A stretch of DNA of 41,132 nucleotides from an uncultured Eubacteriales bacterium (lineage in GTDB: Bacteria; Bacillota_A; Clostridia; Christensenellales; Aristaeellaceae). The notes under the pieces are model-generated. The model searched no databases and was not told where the DNA came from. It saw only the letters and a list, made by a program, of their open reading frames with translations. Where the stretch lies: contig CALVKX010000002.1 in NCBI GenBank assembly GCA_944333375.1, forward strand, positions 1 through 41,132. The letters run 5' to 3'. Positions 1 to 9,866 of the stretch are shown here, one piece after another (within the stretch, counting starts at the first letter, position 1; the number at the start of each line of letters is the position of its first letter). The position numbers and the translations under genes are program-made.

Positions 1-3000
1 CGGATGGCCAGTGGCGATACCTGGAATGGTACGGGGAAACCGGCGAGAATCAGCATGAGCTGAGCTTCGGCGTGCGCGTTGGCGGCTATGGCTCCGAGAG
101 CGTCGGAAAGGCGTATTTTGACGACGTCCGGCTGGAGAAGGTGGATGCCCTGCCTGCCGGGGTGATCGCCTCCATCTGGTACGAGACGGAGAGCTACGTC
201 TCCTCGGCCGATACGGCCGCCGTATCGGAGAGCGGGGAAAAGAGCACGGTGCTGTTTGTGGTCCTGGGCCTTGCCTTCGGACTGATCTATCTGCTGGCGC
301 GCCCGTTGCTGGACCGCAGGGACGGGCGCCGGGCCGCCGTGGCCTTTGGCGCCGTGCTGACGGCGGCGCTGGTGTTGCGCGTCGCTCTGGCCGCCGCGGT
401 GCCGGGCTATTCGGTGGATATCAGCTGTTTCACGGCCTGGAGCCTTCGCATGGCGGAGCGCGGGCCGGCGGGCTTTTATGAGGAAGGGTACTTTTGCGAT
501 TATCCGCCGGGATATATCCTGCTTCTGTGGCCCTGCGGGCTGCTGCTCAGGGCGCTTGGGGGCTCGTCGCTGCTGGTGGTCAAGAGCGTTCCCATCCTGT
601 GCGACATGCTTGGCGCGGTCCTTTTGTTTGCCTTTGCGCGCAAGCGCATAGGCGATACGGCGGCGGCGGTCGTCGGCGGCCTGTATGTCCTCAGCCCCGC
701 GGTGATTGTCAACGGCTCCGCCTGGGGACAGGCGGACAGCGTATTGGCGCTGTTTCTGCTCCTCACCTGCCTGTCCGCCATCCGCCGCGACTGGCGGGCG
801 GCGCTGCCCTTGTTTACTGTCTCGCTCCTCCTCAAGCCGCAGGCCCTGCTTTATGCGCCTGTGGGCGCTGTGTGGTTGCTTGTGTGCCTGCTGAAAAAAC
901 AGGACCCGCCGCAGCGCGCCGCGCAATGGCGATCGCTTGGAATCGGGGCCGGTCTGGCCGTGCTGGCGGCAGCGGCAATCATCGTGCCCTTTTCCGTCAA
1001 TCAGTCGCCGGGCTGGCTGATTGGGCTGTATAAAGAAACGCTTTCCTCCTACGCCTACGCGACGCTCAATACCGCCAACCTCTATTATCTCATCGGGGCA
1101 AACTGGACGGACATGCAAGCCCGTGTGCCCGTCGCGCTCCCGCTGGTGACGGCGCTGTGCGCCTGCGCGGGAGGACTTGTCTGCCTGCTGGGAAAGGTCC
1201 GGCAGGCTCTCAGGTCCGATCCGCGCCGGGCGGCGCTGGGTGCGCTTTCGCTGCTGTTTTCGCTCATCCAGTTTGGGTTTGCCTTCTTCCGCGTCAGCTA
1301 CGCGGTCTATGGCTATGCCGTAATGGCCTACGTCTATGCGTTCGTCATCCTCTGCATGGCCTTTGACCGAAGGGCAAGCCATCTTCCGTTTTTCCTTGCG
1401 CTGGGGCTGATCGGTATCTACATGCTGGGCGTTAAGGTCCATGAACGCTATCTGCTCCCCGCCCTGCCGCTGCTGCTGGCCGCCTATGTCCTTGTGCGTG
1501 ACCGGCGGCTGCTGGCGCTGTTTACCGGGCTATCCATCACGACATTCATCAATACAGCTGTCGTTTTGGACAACGCCATCCTCTTTGGCGCCGAGATGGG
1601 GCATCTCAACTCCGACACCCTTGCCCTCAATGATGTCCTTTGCGTCTGCAACCTCGCCCTGTGTGGCTACGCCTTCTGGCTCGCATGGACGGGACTGAGG
1701 GAAAGCGACCCGATCCGCATTGAAGAAGCGGAGAAGGCCGTCCCGCCAAGCTATGAGCAGATGCTCCTGGCACCCAGGGATGCGCGCCTCCATCTCAAGC
1801 TGCGGGATTACCTGGTGATGGGTGCTACCTGCCTGGTTTATGGCGCGTTGGCGTTTACGAACCTGGGCAGCACCGTGGCTCCGCAGACTGGCTGGGTATC
1901 CACCTCGCCTGACGAGCAGATCGTATTTGACCTCGGCGAGAGCACCCGTTTCAGCCTCCTGTACTATGCGGGCGTGAGCTATAATGACTTTTCCGTCTCG
2001 ACCAGCGACGACGGCGAAACCTGGTCGGCCGAGATCCCCTGCAGGATGCGCGAGGGGTTGTGCTACCGCTGGCTGTATGCGCTCCAGTCCACCCAGAGCA
2101 ACGGCGAAGTGACCTACCTGAGCGATTCGCCCACGAGCGTGGTCTGGTTTACGGGACGCTATTTGCGCCTCAACGCCTGCGAGGCGGGGCTGAACCTGTG
2201 GGAAATCGTCGTGCGGGACGAAAACGGTGAAAACCTGCCGCTGACCATCATCAGCCATACAGGCGCCCGCACGGAGGTGCTGAGCGAGGAAAAACCCGTT
2301 TCCAACCTCATTGACGAGCAGGATACCTGCATCGGCGAACCGGGTTGGTACAACGGGACGTATTTCGATGAGATCTATCATGCGCGCACCGCCTACGAGC
2401 ACCTGCATGGTCAGGCGCCTTATGAAACCACGCATCCGCCGCTGGGGAAGCTTCTGATGGCCGTTGGCATCGCCATCTTCGGAATGACGCCCTTCGGCTG
2501 GCGGTTTGCTGGGGCGCTCATCGGCGTCTTGATGCTGCCGGCGCTGTATCTCCTTGCGCTCCAGCTCACGCACAAGCGCTCCGTCGCCACGGTTTCGATG
2601 CTGGCGTTTTCGCTGGACCTGATGCACTATACCCAGACGCGCATCGCTACCATTGATTCCTTCCCGGTGTTTTTCATCCTCCTGAGCTACGTTTGCATGG
2701 TCCGTTACCTGCAAACCGACGTTTTTGCCTGCGATTCCAAAGGCCCGCGCCTGTTTGACCGCTGCCTTCGCAGAAGCCTCATTCCGCTGGCCCTGAGCGG
2801 CCTTTTCATGGGGCTGGCCATCGCGAGCAAATGGATCGGTCTGTATTCTGCCGTGGGGCTGGCCGTGCTGTTCTTCGTCGCCATCTATCGCCAGTACCGG
2901 GTCAGCAACGTAGCCTGCGCGATGGATTTGGAGCACGCGAAGCCGGATGATGCGGACAGGACGAGGATTCAAACCGCGCAGGACTTTACGCTCAAGCGCA

Positions 3001-3686
3001 TCCTCATCACCTGCGGGTTCTGCGTCGTGTTTTTCATCCTGGTTCCCTGCGCGATCTATTACCTGTGCTACATTCCGTATCTCTCTCCTACGGGGGCCGT
3101 TTCCCTCAAGCGCATCATCGACGCGCAGATCGGCATGCTCAACTACCACAGCACGCCCGGCCTGGGGATGGACCATCCCTTCCAGTCGCCCTGGTGGCAA
3201 TGGCCGTTCATCCTCAAGCCCATGTGGTTTGCGCAGGACAAATACGAGCCCGCCGGTTATGAAAGCACCATCATGTGCCTGGGCAACCCATGGGTCTTCT
3301 ATCTCGGCGCCGTGGCGATGGCCGGGGTTCTGGTCGCCTTTGTCGTCAAGTATGTACGTCTGCGGGACAGCGTGTCGCTTCGCCAGGGCGACGGCGACCT
3401 TACGCTTGCGGTGCTGGTGGTCGGCTTCCTGGCCCAGTACCTGCCTTGGGTGCTGGTGCCCAGGAGCATGTACATCTACCATTACTTTGCCAGTGTGCCC
3501 TTTATCATCATGGCCACGGCCTGGTGGCTGGACCGTTTGCCCGCACGCTCCCGCCGCGTTGCCATGGCGTTCTATCTGACCGGTGCGCTGGTGTTCTTTG
3601 TCCTGTTCTTCCCCTATGCGTCGGGCTGGCTCACCAGCACGTCGTGGCTGGACGCGATGAAGTGGTTCTCGAAGCTCTACTATTGA
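1..3686 (+). CDS. Dual GT-C membrane glycosyltransferase, PMT/GT39-like (5' partial)
   Basis: The frame is open to the left edge (codons from base 3), so the true start lies outside the window. About 1227 residues are visible. Numbering from the GTG at 72: a beta-rich segment (YFDDVRLEKV near 15-24) resembles the end of a carbohydrate-binding domain. A first polytopic module (about 58-550) has a membrane-adjacent Asp (VDIS, D116), a DYPPG motif at 143-147 and a VHERYL motif near 455-460, as in GT-C/DUF2029-type mannosyltransferases. A non-membrane discoidin-like beta region follows (about 605-745). The second polytopic module resembles protein O-mannosyltransferases (GT39), with FDE near 765-767 and TTHPPLGK near 786-793. 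Likely role: transfer of sugar from a polyprenyl-phosphate donor on the outer face of the membrane. Acceptor and sugar are unknown. The family assignment is confident; the role of each half is inferred. It ends 27 bases before yifB. Confidence 0.85.
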   Translation, partial: DGQWRYLEWYGETGENQHELSFGVRVGGYGSESVGKAYFDDVRLEKVDALPAGVIASIWYETESYVSSADTAAVSESGEKSTVLFVVLGLAFGLIYLLARPLLDRRDGRRAAVAFGAVLTAALVLRVALAAAVPGYSVDISCFTAWSLRMAERGPAGFYEEGYFCDYPPGYILLLWPCGLLLRALGGSSLLVVKSVPILCDMLGAVLLFAFARKRIGDTAAAVVGGLYVLSPAVIVNGSAWGQADSVLALFLLLTCLSAIRRDWRAALPLFTVSLLLKPQALLYAPVGAVWLLVCLLKKQDPPQRAAQWRSLGIGAGLAVLAAAAIIVPFSVNQSPGWLIGLYKETLSSYAYATLNTANLYYLIGANWTDMQARVPVALPLVTALCACAGGLVCLLGKVRQALRSDPRRAALGALSLLFSLIQFGFAFFRVSYAVYGYAVMAYVYAFVILCMAFDRRASHLPFFLALGLIGIYMLGVKVHERYLLPALPLLLAAYVLVRDRRLLALFTGLSITTFINTAVVLDNAILFGAEMGHLNSDTLALNDVLCVCNLALCGYAFWLAWTGLRESDPIRIEEAEKAVPPSYEQMLLAPRDARLHLKLRDYLVMGATCLVYGALAFTNLGSTVAPQTGWVSTSPDEQIVFDLGESTRFSLLYYAGVSYNDFSVSTSDDGETWSAEIPCRMREGLCYRWLYALQSTQSNGEVTYLSDSPTSVVWFTGRYLRLNACEAGLNLWEIVVRDENGENLPLTIISHTGARTEVLSEEKPVSNLIDEQDTCIGEPGWYNGTYFDEIYHARTAYEHLHGQAPYETTHPPLGKLLMAVGIAIFGMTPFGWRFAGALIGVLMLPALYLLALQLTHKRSVATVSMLAFSLDLMHYTQTRIATIDSFPVFFILLSYVCMVRYLQTDVFACDSKGPRLFDRCLRRSLIPLALSGLFMGLAIASKWIGLYSAVGLAVLFFVAIYRQYRVSNVACAMDLEHAKPDDADRTRIQTAQDFTLKRILITCGFCVVFFILVPCAIYYLCYIPYLSPTGAVSLKRIIDAQIGMLNYHSTPGLGMDHPFQSPWWQWPFILKPMWFAQDKYEPAGYESTIMCLGNPWVFYLGAVAMAGVLVAFVVKYVRLRDSVSLRQGDGDLTLAVLVVGFLAQYLPWVLVPRSMYIYHYFASVPFIIMATAWWLDRLPARSRRVAMAFYLTGALVFFVLFFPYASGWLTSTSWLDAMKWFSKLYY

Positions 3687-3713
3687 TGCAAGCTGCGAAA
3701 GAGGTGGTCCGCC

Positions 3714-5246
3714 ATGCTCGCCAAAACGCTGTCCTGCGGCCTCAGCGGGGTCAACGGCTACCCGGTGGTGGTGGAGGCCTTCATCTCAAACGGCATGATC
3801 GGCTTTGAGATCGTCGGCCTTCCAAGCGCCGCCGTCAAGGAAAGCCGTGACCGAGTAAGGGCCGCCATTGCCACCAGCGGACTGAGCTTTCCCTTTGGAA
3901 AGGTGACGGTCAACCTCTCGCCCGCGGATGTGAAAAAGGAGGGAACCGCCTTTGAGCTGGCGATCGCAGTGGCGTTGCTGGCCGCGCCGTCGCCGGAGAT
4001 GTTCCGCGAGCTGAATTCGACGATGCTGCTGGGGGAATTATCGCTGGAAGGGCGTTTGATGCCTCTCCGGGGTGCGCTTGCCATGGTGATTACCGCCGCC
4101 GAGCACGGCGTGCGACAAGTAATTCTTCCCCGACAGAGCGTGCGGGAATGTGAATGTATCGAGGGCGTGACCCTCTATCCCGCCGAGACGCTTTTACAGG
4201 TCTACGGGCATCTGACGGGCCGCGCCCCGCTCACCCCGCACCCTACGGCGACCTACGAGGCGAAGCCCACCCGCTTTGGCGCGGCAAACGACATGAAATA
4301 TGTCAAAGGGCAGTCCGCCGCCCGAAAGGCGCTGGAAATCGCGGCGGCCGGGGGACATAACCTGCTGATGGTGGGAATCCCCGGAAGCGGAAAAACGATG
4401 CTGGCGCGGTGTCTGCCGGGCATCCTGCCGCCGATGACGTATGAGGAAGCGCTGGAAACAACGCTGATCCATTCCGCCGCGGGTGAGATGGGGGAGGACG
4501 AAGGGCTCCTTACGCAGCGTCCGTTCCGCGCGCCGCATCATACCGTCTCCATGCCCGCCATGGTCGGCGGCGGATTGAGGGCAAGGCCGGGCGAGGTGTC
4601 GCTTGCGCACAACGGCGTCCTGTTTTTGGACGAGCTGCCGGAATTCCGCAGGGAGACGCTGGAGGCGCTTCGACAGCCGTTGGAGGACGGCTTTGTGAAC
4701 GTGACGCGCGTGAGCGGACAGAACCGCTATCAGAGCCACTGCATGCTGGTGGCGGGCATGAATCCCTGCCCCTGCGGGAATCTTGGAAGCAGGACGCGGG
4801 AGTGCCGCTGCGCGCCGGGCGAGATCCGGCGGTATCTCAACCGCATCAGCGGGCCGCTGCTGGACCGCATTGATTTGCAGGTGGAGATGGACGCCGTCTC
4901 CATCGAGGAGATCGAAAGCGCGCGCGAGGAGGAGGACAGCGCATCCGTCCGCGGGCGGGTCCTGAGGGCCCGGAAGCGGCAGGAAAAGCGCTATGAGGGG
5001 TTGTCGTTTCACTGCAACGCGCAGCTCGACCAGCAGGGAATCGAGCGCTACTGCGGCCTGGATGCCATGGCGGCGGTGATTCTGCGGCAGGCGGTGGAGC
5101 GTTTTCACATCACCATGCGTACCTATGGAAGAATCCGAAAAGTCGCCCGCACCGTCGCGGATCTTGCAGACCATGACGGGATCGAGGCGCAGGATGTGAT
5201 CCTGGCCATACAGTTCCGAAACGTGGACGGAAGATACTGGAGGTAG
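3714..5246 (+). CDS. yifB: YifB/ComM-family Mg-chelatase-like AAA ATPase
   Basis: 510 residues, the usual length for the family. The N-terminal Lon-S5-like (ChlI) domain opens with MLAKTLSCGLSGVNGYPV. The AAA module has Walker A GIPGSGKT near 221-228 and Walker B GVLFLDELPEF near 301. The C-terminal Mg-chelatase domain carries RTYGRIRKVARTVADLA. ComM, the homologue in naturally transformable bacteria, is a hexameric helicase that promotes branch migration during integration of incoming DNA; the role in Firmicutes is inferred from this. A GAGGTGG ribosome binding site precedes the ATG. Only three bases separate its TAG stop from dprA, whose ribosome binding site overlaps the yifB stop, consistent with joint expression of the two recombination genes. 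Confidence 0.93.
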   Translation: MLAKTLSCGLSGVNGYPVVVEAFISNGMIGFEIVGLPSAAVKESRDRVRAAIATSGLSFPFGKVTVNLSPADVKKEGTAFELAIAVALLAAPSPEMFRELNSTMLLGELSLEGRLMPLRGALAMVITAAEHGVRQVILPRQSVRECECIEGVTLYPAETLLQVYGHLTGRAPLTPHPTATYEAKPTRFGAANDMKYVKGQSAARKALEIAAAGGHNLLMVGIPGSGKTMLARCLPGILPPMTYEEALETTLIHSAAGEMGEDEGLLTQRPFRAPHHTVSMPAMVGGGLRARPGEVSLAHNGVLFLDELPEFRRETLEALRQPLEDGFVNVTRVSGQNRYQSHCMLVAGMNPCPCGNLGSRTRECRCAPGEIRRYLNRISGPLLDRIDLQVEMDAVSIEEIESAREEEDSASVRGRVLRARKRQEKRYEGLSFHCNAQLDQQGIERYCGLDAMAAVILRQAVERFHITMRTYGRIRKVARTVADLADHDGIEAQDVILAIQFRNVDGRYWR

Positions 5247-5249
5247 TAC

Positions 5250-6362
5250 ATGCAGATATCCATGGAGCAAAGATGCCTTCTATGGCTCTCCTCGGCCGAG
5301 ATCCAGCCCTCTGTCGTGGAGCGGCTCGCCAGCCGCCATCAGGGGGTGGAGGGAGTCTGGGAAGCGTTCGGAAAGCGCGGAGGTCCGGAGTTTCCGCCAT
5401 CCGAACACAAGGTGCTCAAAAGCCTTCATTCGGACGCGGCGATTGATGCGCTGCTGGAACGGCTTGAGAGGATAAACGTGCGGCTGCTTTTCCCGCAGGA
5501 CCCTTACTATCCTGAGCAACTGCACGCCATTGACGATCCGCCGTACCTGCTGTACTATGCCGGCGATCTCGAATCTCTTAAGATGCCCATGCTCACCATC
5601 ATCGGCGCGCGGCGGTGCAGCTCCTATGGGCGGGAGGTTGCCTTTACCATGGCGCGCGATCTGTGCAAGGCTGGCATGTGCGTGGTCAGCGGCCTGGCGC
5701 GCGGCATTGACTGCGCCGCCCACCTGGGCGCTCTGGAGGCCGGCGGACGGACCGTGGGTATCCTCGGAAGCGGGATCAACGTCCCATATCCTCCCGAGCA
5801 TGCGCCGATGTTCAGGCAAATCGCGGGAGGAATCGGGCTCATCCTTAGCGAATATCCGTTGGACGCGGAACCGAAGGGCTTTCACTTTCCGTTCCGCAAC
5901 CGCATCATGTCCGGCCTGAGCCTGGGCGTGGTGTTTGTCGAGGGTCAGGTCCGAAGCGGCAGCATGCATACCGTCAGCGCCGCGCTTGCCCAGGGCCGTG
6001 AGGTCTTCGCCGTGCCCGGCCGCGTGGGCACGGAGGTTGCGCAGGGCCCGCACACCGTCATTCGGGAGGGCGCGCGGTTGGTAACGAGCGCCGCGGATAT
6101 CCTGGAGGACCTGGGGTTGGAAACGCAGCCCTGCGAGACCGGGGAGGACGAGACGGTTTCCCTCACGGACATTCAGCGGGAGATCCTCCGGCAGCTCGGC
6201 GTGGAGGCGCTGGACGTTCAAGAGCTTTCCTGCCGTCTGGACCGCGACGGCTCCGAGCTGCTGGGCGAGCTGGGAACGCTGGAGATCCTGGGTCTGATCC
6301 GCCGGGAAGCCGGCAACCGTTTTTGCCTGTCGCTGCAGACGGGCAACAGAGGAGGAGTTTGA
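5250..6362 (+). CDS. dprA: DNA-processing protein DprA
   Basis: 370 residues. DprA loads RecA onto incoming single-stranded DNA during transformation. The Rossmann-like core begins at a GARRCSSYGRE motif and contains VSGLARGID, GSGINVPYPPEH, FRNRIMSGLS and VEGQVRSGSMHT, all signatures of the DprA/Smf family. A C-terminal winged-helix (DML1-like) domain follows from about residue 300 (TDIQREILRQLG). The ribosome binding site GGAGG lies over the yifB stop codon. Its TGA overlaps the topA ATG by one base. The gene sits in the conserved Firmicute order dprA-topA-trmFO. Presence of dprA alone does not show competence, since it is nearly universal in bacteria. Confidence 0.95.
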   Translation: MQISMEQRCLLWLSSAEIQPSVVERLASRHQGVEGVWEAFGKRGGPEFPPSEHKVLKSLHSDAAIDALLERLERINVRLLFPQDPYYPEQLHAIDDPPYLLYYAGDLESLKMPMLTIIGARRCSSYGREVAFTMARDLCKAGMCVVSGLARGIDCAAHLGALEAGGRTVGILGSGINVPYPPEHAPMFRQIAGGIGLILSEYPLDAEPKGFHFPFRNRIMSGLSLGVVFVEGQVRSGSMHTVSAALAQGREVFAVPGRVGTEVAQGPHTVIREGARLVTSAADILEDLGLETQPCETGEDETVSLTDIQREILRQLGVEALDVQELSCRLDRDGSELLGELGTLEILGLIRREAGNRFCLSLQTGNRGGV

Positions 6363-8488
6363 TGGCGACGACTGCACAGAAACTGGTCATCGTGGAATCG
6401 CCCGCGAAGGCCAAGACGATTGAGAAATTTCTGGGAAAGGGCTATCGCGTGGAGGCCTCGCAGGGGCATGTGCGCGACCTGCCCAAGTCCCAGCTTGGCG
6501 TGGATGCGGACCACGATTTTGAGATGAAATACATCACCATCCGCGGCAGGGGCAGCATTTTGGCCCGGATCAAAAAGGAGGCCAAAAACGCCTCCCGTAT
6601 TTACCTGGCCACTGACCCTGACCGCGAGGGCGAAGCGATTTCCTGGCATCTGGCGCACACGCTCAACATCGATCCCGCCAAGCCGTGCCGCATCGAATTC
6701 CACGAAATCACCAAAAAGGCGGTCAAGGAAGCCCTGGAGCATCCCCGCCCCATCGACATGGACCGCGTGGACGCCCAGCAGGCGCGGCGCGCGCTGGATC
6801 GTCTGGTCGGGTACAAAATCAGTCCGCTGCTGTGGGCAAAGGTTAAAAAGGGCCTCTCCGCGGGCCGGGTGCAGAGCGTGGCCACCCGTCTGGTGGTGGA
6901 GCGCGAGCAGGAGATCGAGGCGTTTCTTCCCGAGGAGTTCTGGGACGTGACCGCGACCTTTGAGGCGCAAAATTCCAAGGGCCGCAAGATGATCTGCGAG
7001 GCAAAGCTGGTCAGCCTGGACGGTCGGAAGGCGCAGATCGGCAACGAGCAGGATGCGCTGGCCGCCAAGGAACGCATCTTGAAGGCCTCCTTCTCGGTCC
7101 GTTCCGCCAAGGCGGGCGAGAAGCTCAGAAGGCCGCAGCCGCCTTTTACCACCTCGAGTCTCCAGCAGGAGGCCAGCCGCAAGCTCAATTTTTCCACCGC
7201 CAAGACCATGCAGGTCGTCCAGCAGCTCTATGAGGGGATTGATCTCGGGAAGGCCGGCACCGTCGGCCTGGTGACCTATATCCGCACGGACAGCGTGCGC
7301 GTGGCGGCAGAGGCCGTGGAGGCGGCTCGCGGCTTCATCCGCTCGCAGTACGGCGAGGAATACTGTCCCGAAACGCCAAACCAGTACAAGGGGCGCAAAA
7401 ACGCGCAGGATGCGCACGAGGCCATCCGTCCGACCTATATCGAGCATACGCCCGAAAGCGTCAAGCCTTTTTTGAGCCGCGAGCAGCACAGCCTGTATCG
7501 CCTCATCTACACGCGCTTTTTGGCCAGCCAGATGAAGCCGGCGGTCTTTCAGACTTTGACGGCCGATATTGCTGGCGATGGTGTCGAGATGCGTTATTAT
7601 GGCGAGCACATGCTCTTTAACGGCTGCCGCGCCGTCTATGTGGAAGGCACGGATGACGAGCAGGAGACCCCGGAAAGCATCCTGCCCGTGCTTGAGGAAG
7701 GGAGCATGACGACTTTTGGCGAGGTAAACGCCGTGCAGCATTTTACCCAGCCGCCCGCGCGCTACACCGAAGCGAGCCTCGTCAAGACACTGGAGGAAAA
7801 GGGGATCGGACGGCCCAGCACCTATGCGCCCACCATCACCACCATCATCTCGCGCGGGTATGTGTCCCGCGAGAAAAAGCGCCTCTATCCCACGGAGCTC
7901 GGCCGGATGGTCACCAGCATGATGACGGAGTATTTCGGCCCCGTGGTCGATACCAAATTTACCGCCTCGCTGGAGGATAAGCTGGACACGGTCGAGGAGG
8001 GCACCACCGAATGGCGGCAGATCCTGCGCGATTTCTATCCGCCTTTTGAAAAGATGCTCAGCGTCGCTGAGGAGCAGATCGAAAAGGTGGAGGTCAAGGA
8101 CGAGGTCAGCAACGTGCCCTGCGAAAAGTGCGGCGCCATGATGGTTTACAAGATGGGACGCTTCGGAAAGTTCCTGGCCTGTCCCAACTTTCCGGCCTGC
8201 CGCAACGCAAAGCCGATTGTTCATTACATCGACGCGCCCTGTCCCAAGTGCGGCGCGCGCCTGATGGAGAAGACGAGCAAGAAAAACCGCAAGTTCTACG
8301 GCTGCGAGAAATACCCTGACTGCGATTTTGTGAGCTGGGAAAAGCCCATCGTGGACAAGTGCCCCAAATGCGGGAGCTACATGGTGGAAAAGCCCGGAAA
8401 GCGCGGCGAGGTCGTCCATCTGTGCGCCAACGAAACTTGCCGCTACAAGATCTCCGTCCCTCGTCCCCAGGAGGATGAGGACCAATGA
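6362..8488 (+). CDS. topA: DNA topoisomerase I (type IA)
   Basis: 708 residues starting [20 protein letters not shown]. This ATG overlaps the dprA stop (TGATG) and has GAGGAG just upstream; an in-frame upstream codon at 6323 lies inside dprA and lacks a site. The Toprim domain comes first. The catalytic tyrosine is Y306 in YIRTDS, which forms the covalent 5' phosphotyrosine with DNA. The [16 protein letters not shown] motif is typical. Three C-terminal zinc-finger units follow ([35 protein letters not shown]). It relaxes negatively supercoiled DNA and prevents R-loop build-up. Its last four bases (ATGA) are shared with trmFO, indicating translational coupling. Confidence 0.97.
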   Translation: MATTAQKLVIVESPAKAKTIEKFLGKGYRVEASQGHVRDLPKSQLGVDADHDFEMKYITIRGRGSILARIKKEAKNASRIYLATDPDREGEAISWHLAHTLNIDPAKPCRIEFHEITKKAVKEALEHPRPIDMDRVDAQQARRALDRLVGYKISPLLWAKVKKGLSAGRVQSVATRLVVEREQEIEAFLPEEFWDVTATFEAQNSKGRKMICEAKLVSLDGRKAQIGNEQDALAAKERILKASFSVRSAKAGEKLRRPQPPFTTSSLQQEASRKLNFSTAKTMQVVQQLYEGIDLGKAGTVGLVTYIRTDSVRVAAEAVEAARGFIRSQYGEEYCPETPNQYKGRKNAQDAHEAIRPTYIEHTPESVKPFLSREQHSLYRLIYTRFLASQMKPAVFQTLTADIAGDGVEMRYYGEHMLFNGCRAVYVEGTDDEQETPESILPVLEEGSMTTFGEVNAVQHFTQPPARYTEASLVKTLEEKGIGRPSTYAPTITTIISRGYVSREKKRLYPTELGRMVTSMMTEYFGPVVDTKFTASLEDKLDTVEEGTTEWRQILRDFYPPFEKMLSVAEEQIEKVEVKDEVSNVPCEKCGAMMVYKMGRFGKFLACPNFPACRNAKPIVHYIDAPCPKCGARLMEKTSKKNRKFYGCEKYPDCDFVSWEKPIVDKCPKCGSYMVEKPGKRGEVVHLCANETCRYKISVPRPQEDEDQ

Positions 8489-9813
8489 GCATTTCGGTCA
8501 TCGGAGGGGGCCTGGCGGGGTGCGAGGCCGCCTGGCAGATTGCGCAGCGAGGCGTTGAGGTGGATCTCTACGAGATGAAGCCGGGGAAAAGGACGCCCGC
8601 CCAGTCGCTGGACACCATGGCCGAGCTGGTTTGCAGCAACAGCCTGCGAAGCGACCGGCTCTCAAACGCGGTCGGGCTGCTCAAGGCGGAGATGCGCATG
8701 CTTGATTCCCTCATCATGCGCGCGGCGGACGCGAACGCCGTGCCCGCGGGCGGGGCGCTTGCGGTGGATCGCATCGGCTTTTCGGAAGCGGTGGACCGCG
8801 CGATTTCAGAGCATCCGCGCATCAACGTGCACCACGAGGAGGTGCGCGAGATCCCGGAGACGGGGACGGTCATCATCGCCACCGGTCCGCTGACCAGCGA
8901 CGCGCTGTCCGAGGCGATCGGACGGATGGAAGGGCTGAGCACGCTGCATTTTTACGATGCCGCGGCGCCCATCGTGACCGCCGACAGCCTGGACATGGAC
9001 AAGGTCTATTGCATGTCGCGCTACGATCGCGGCGCCGACTATCTCAACTGCCCCATGAACCGGGAGGAGTACATGGCCTTTGTCCATGCGCTCCAGACCG
9101 CGGAAACCGTGCCGGTGCGCGGCTTTGAGGAAAGCGCGGTCTTTGAGGGCTGCATGCCCATCGAGAGCATGGCCAAGCGCGGCGATATGGCCGTGGCCTT
9201 CGGCCCCCTCAAGCCCGTAGGACTCCGCGACCCCCGCACGGGGCGGGAGCCGTTCGCCGTCGTTCAGCTCAGGCGGGACAACTTCTCGGCGTCCCTCTAC
9301 AACCTTGTGGGTTTTCAGACACGGCTGACCTATCCTGAGCAGCGCCGCGTCTTTCGCATGATCCCGGGGCTGGAGAACGCGGAGTTTGCCCGCCTGGGCG
9401 TGATGCACCGCAATACCTTTCTCAACAGCCCGGGCTTTCTGGACGATACCTATCGGGTTATCAGCCAGCCGCGCCTGGCCTTTGCCGGGCAGATCACCGG
9501 CGTGGAGGGATATGTGGAAAGCGCCGCCAGCGGCCTTATGTGCGGCCTGAGCGCCGCCTTTCGCGAGCGGGGGCTCACGCCGCCGCACTTCAGCGGACGT
9601 ACCGCCATCGGGGCGATGGCGCGCTATGTGTCCACGCCCAATAAGCGCTTTCAGCCCATGAACTGCGCCTTCGGGCTGATCGATCCGCTGGAGATGCGCC
9701 CCGGCGAAAAGCGCATCCGCAACAAGCAACAGCGCTATGAGAAGATTTCCGAACGCGCTTTGCTGGAATTGGACCTGATTTTGGGACGAATGGAGCAGGA
9801 AAGCCTTTCCTAA
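8485..9813 (+). CDS. trmFO: Folate/FAD-dependent tRNA (uracil-54-C5)-methyltransferase TrmFO
   Basis: 442 residues. TrmFO makes ribothymidine at tRNA position 54 using methylenetetrahydrofolate and FADH2. The N-terminal FAD-binding motif is [10 protein letters not shown]. The conserved [11 protein letters not shown] segment holds C50, equivalent to one of the two functional cysteines described in the Bacillus enzyme. The second lies in the [14 protein letters not shown] motif near residue 220. [16 protein letters not shown] near the C-terminus is also characteristic. The ATG overlaps the topA stop (ATGA). Use of the folate-dependent enzyme rather than SAM-dependent TrmA fits a Gram-positive-type host. 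Confidence 0.96.
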   Translation: MSISVIGGGLAGCEAAWQIAQRGVEVDLYEMKPGKRTPAQSLDTMAELVCSNSLRSDRLSNAVGLLKAEMRMLDSLIMRAADANAVPAGGALAVDRIGFSEAVDRAISEHPRINVHHEEVREIPETGTVIIATGPLTSDALSEAIGRMEGLSTLHFYDAAAPIVTADSLDMDKVYCMSRYDRGADYLNCPMNREEYMAFVHALQTAETVPVRGFEESAVFEGCMPIESMAKRGDMAVAFGPLKPVGLRDPRTGREPFAVVQLRRDNFSASLYNLVGFQTRLTYPEQRRVFRMIPGLENAEFARLGVMHRNTFLNSPGFLDDTYRVISQPRLAFAGQITGVEGYVESAASGLMCGLSAAFRERGLTPPHFSGRTAIGAMARYVSTPNKRFQPMNCAFGLIDPLEMRPGEKRIRNKQQRYEKISERALLELDLILGRMEQESLS

Positions 9814-9866
9814 CGCTTCCCTGTGTGATATGCTATGTGGGACCACCGATGAGGAGGAGAACGAAG

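Noticed and set aside
1530..3482. 650-codon open frame on the minus strand
   Set aside because: It is antisense to the GT39-like gene, its translation is low-complexity (His, Arg, Gln, Gly rich) and it resembles no family; it arises from GC-rich codon bias.
6218..8485. 755-codon minus-strand open frame over topA
   Set aside because: The plus strand clearly encodes TopA with catalytic residues; the antisense translation has no domain signature.
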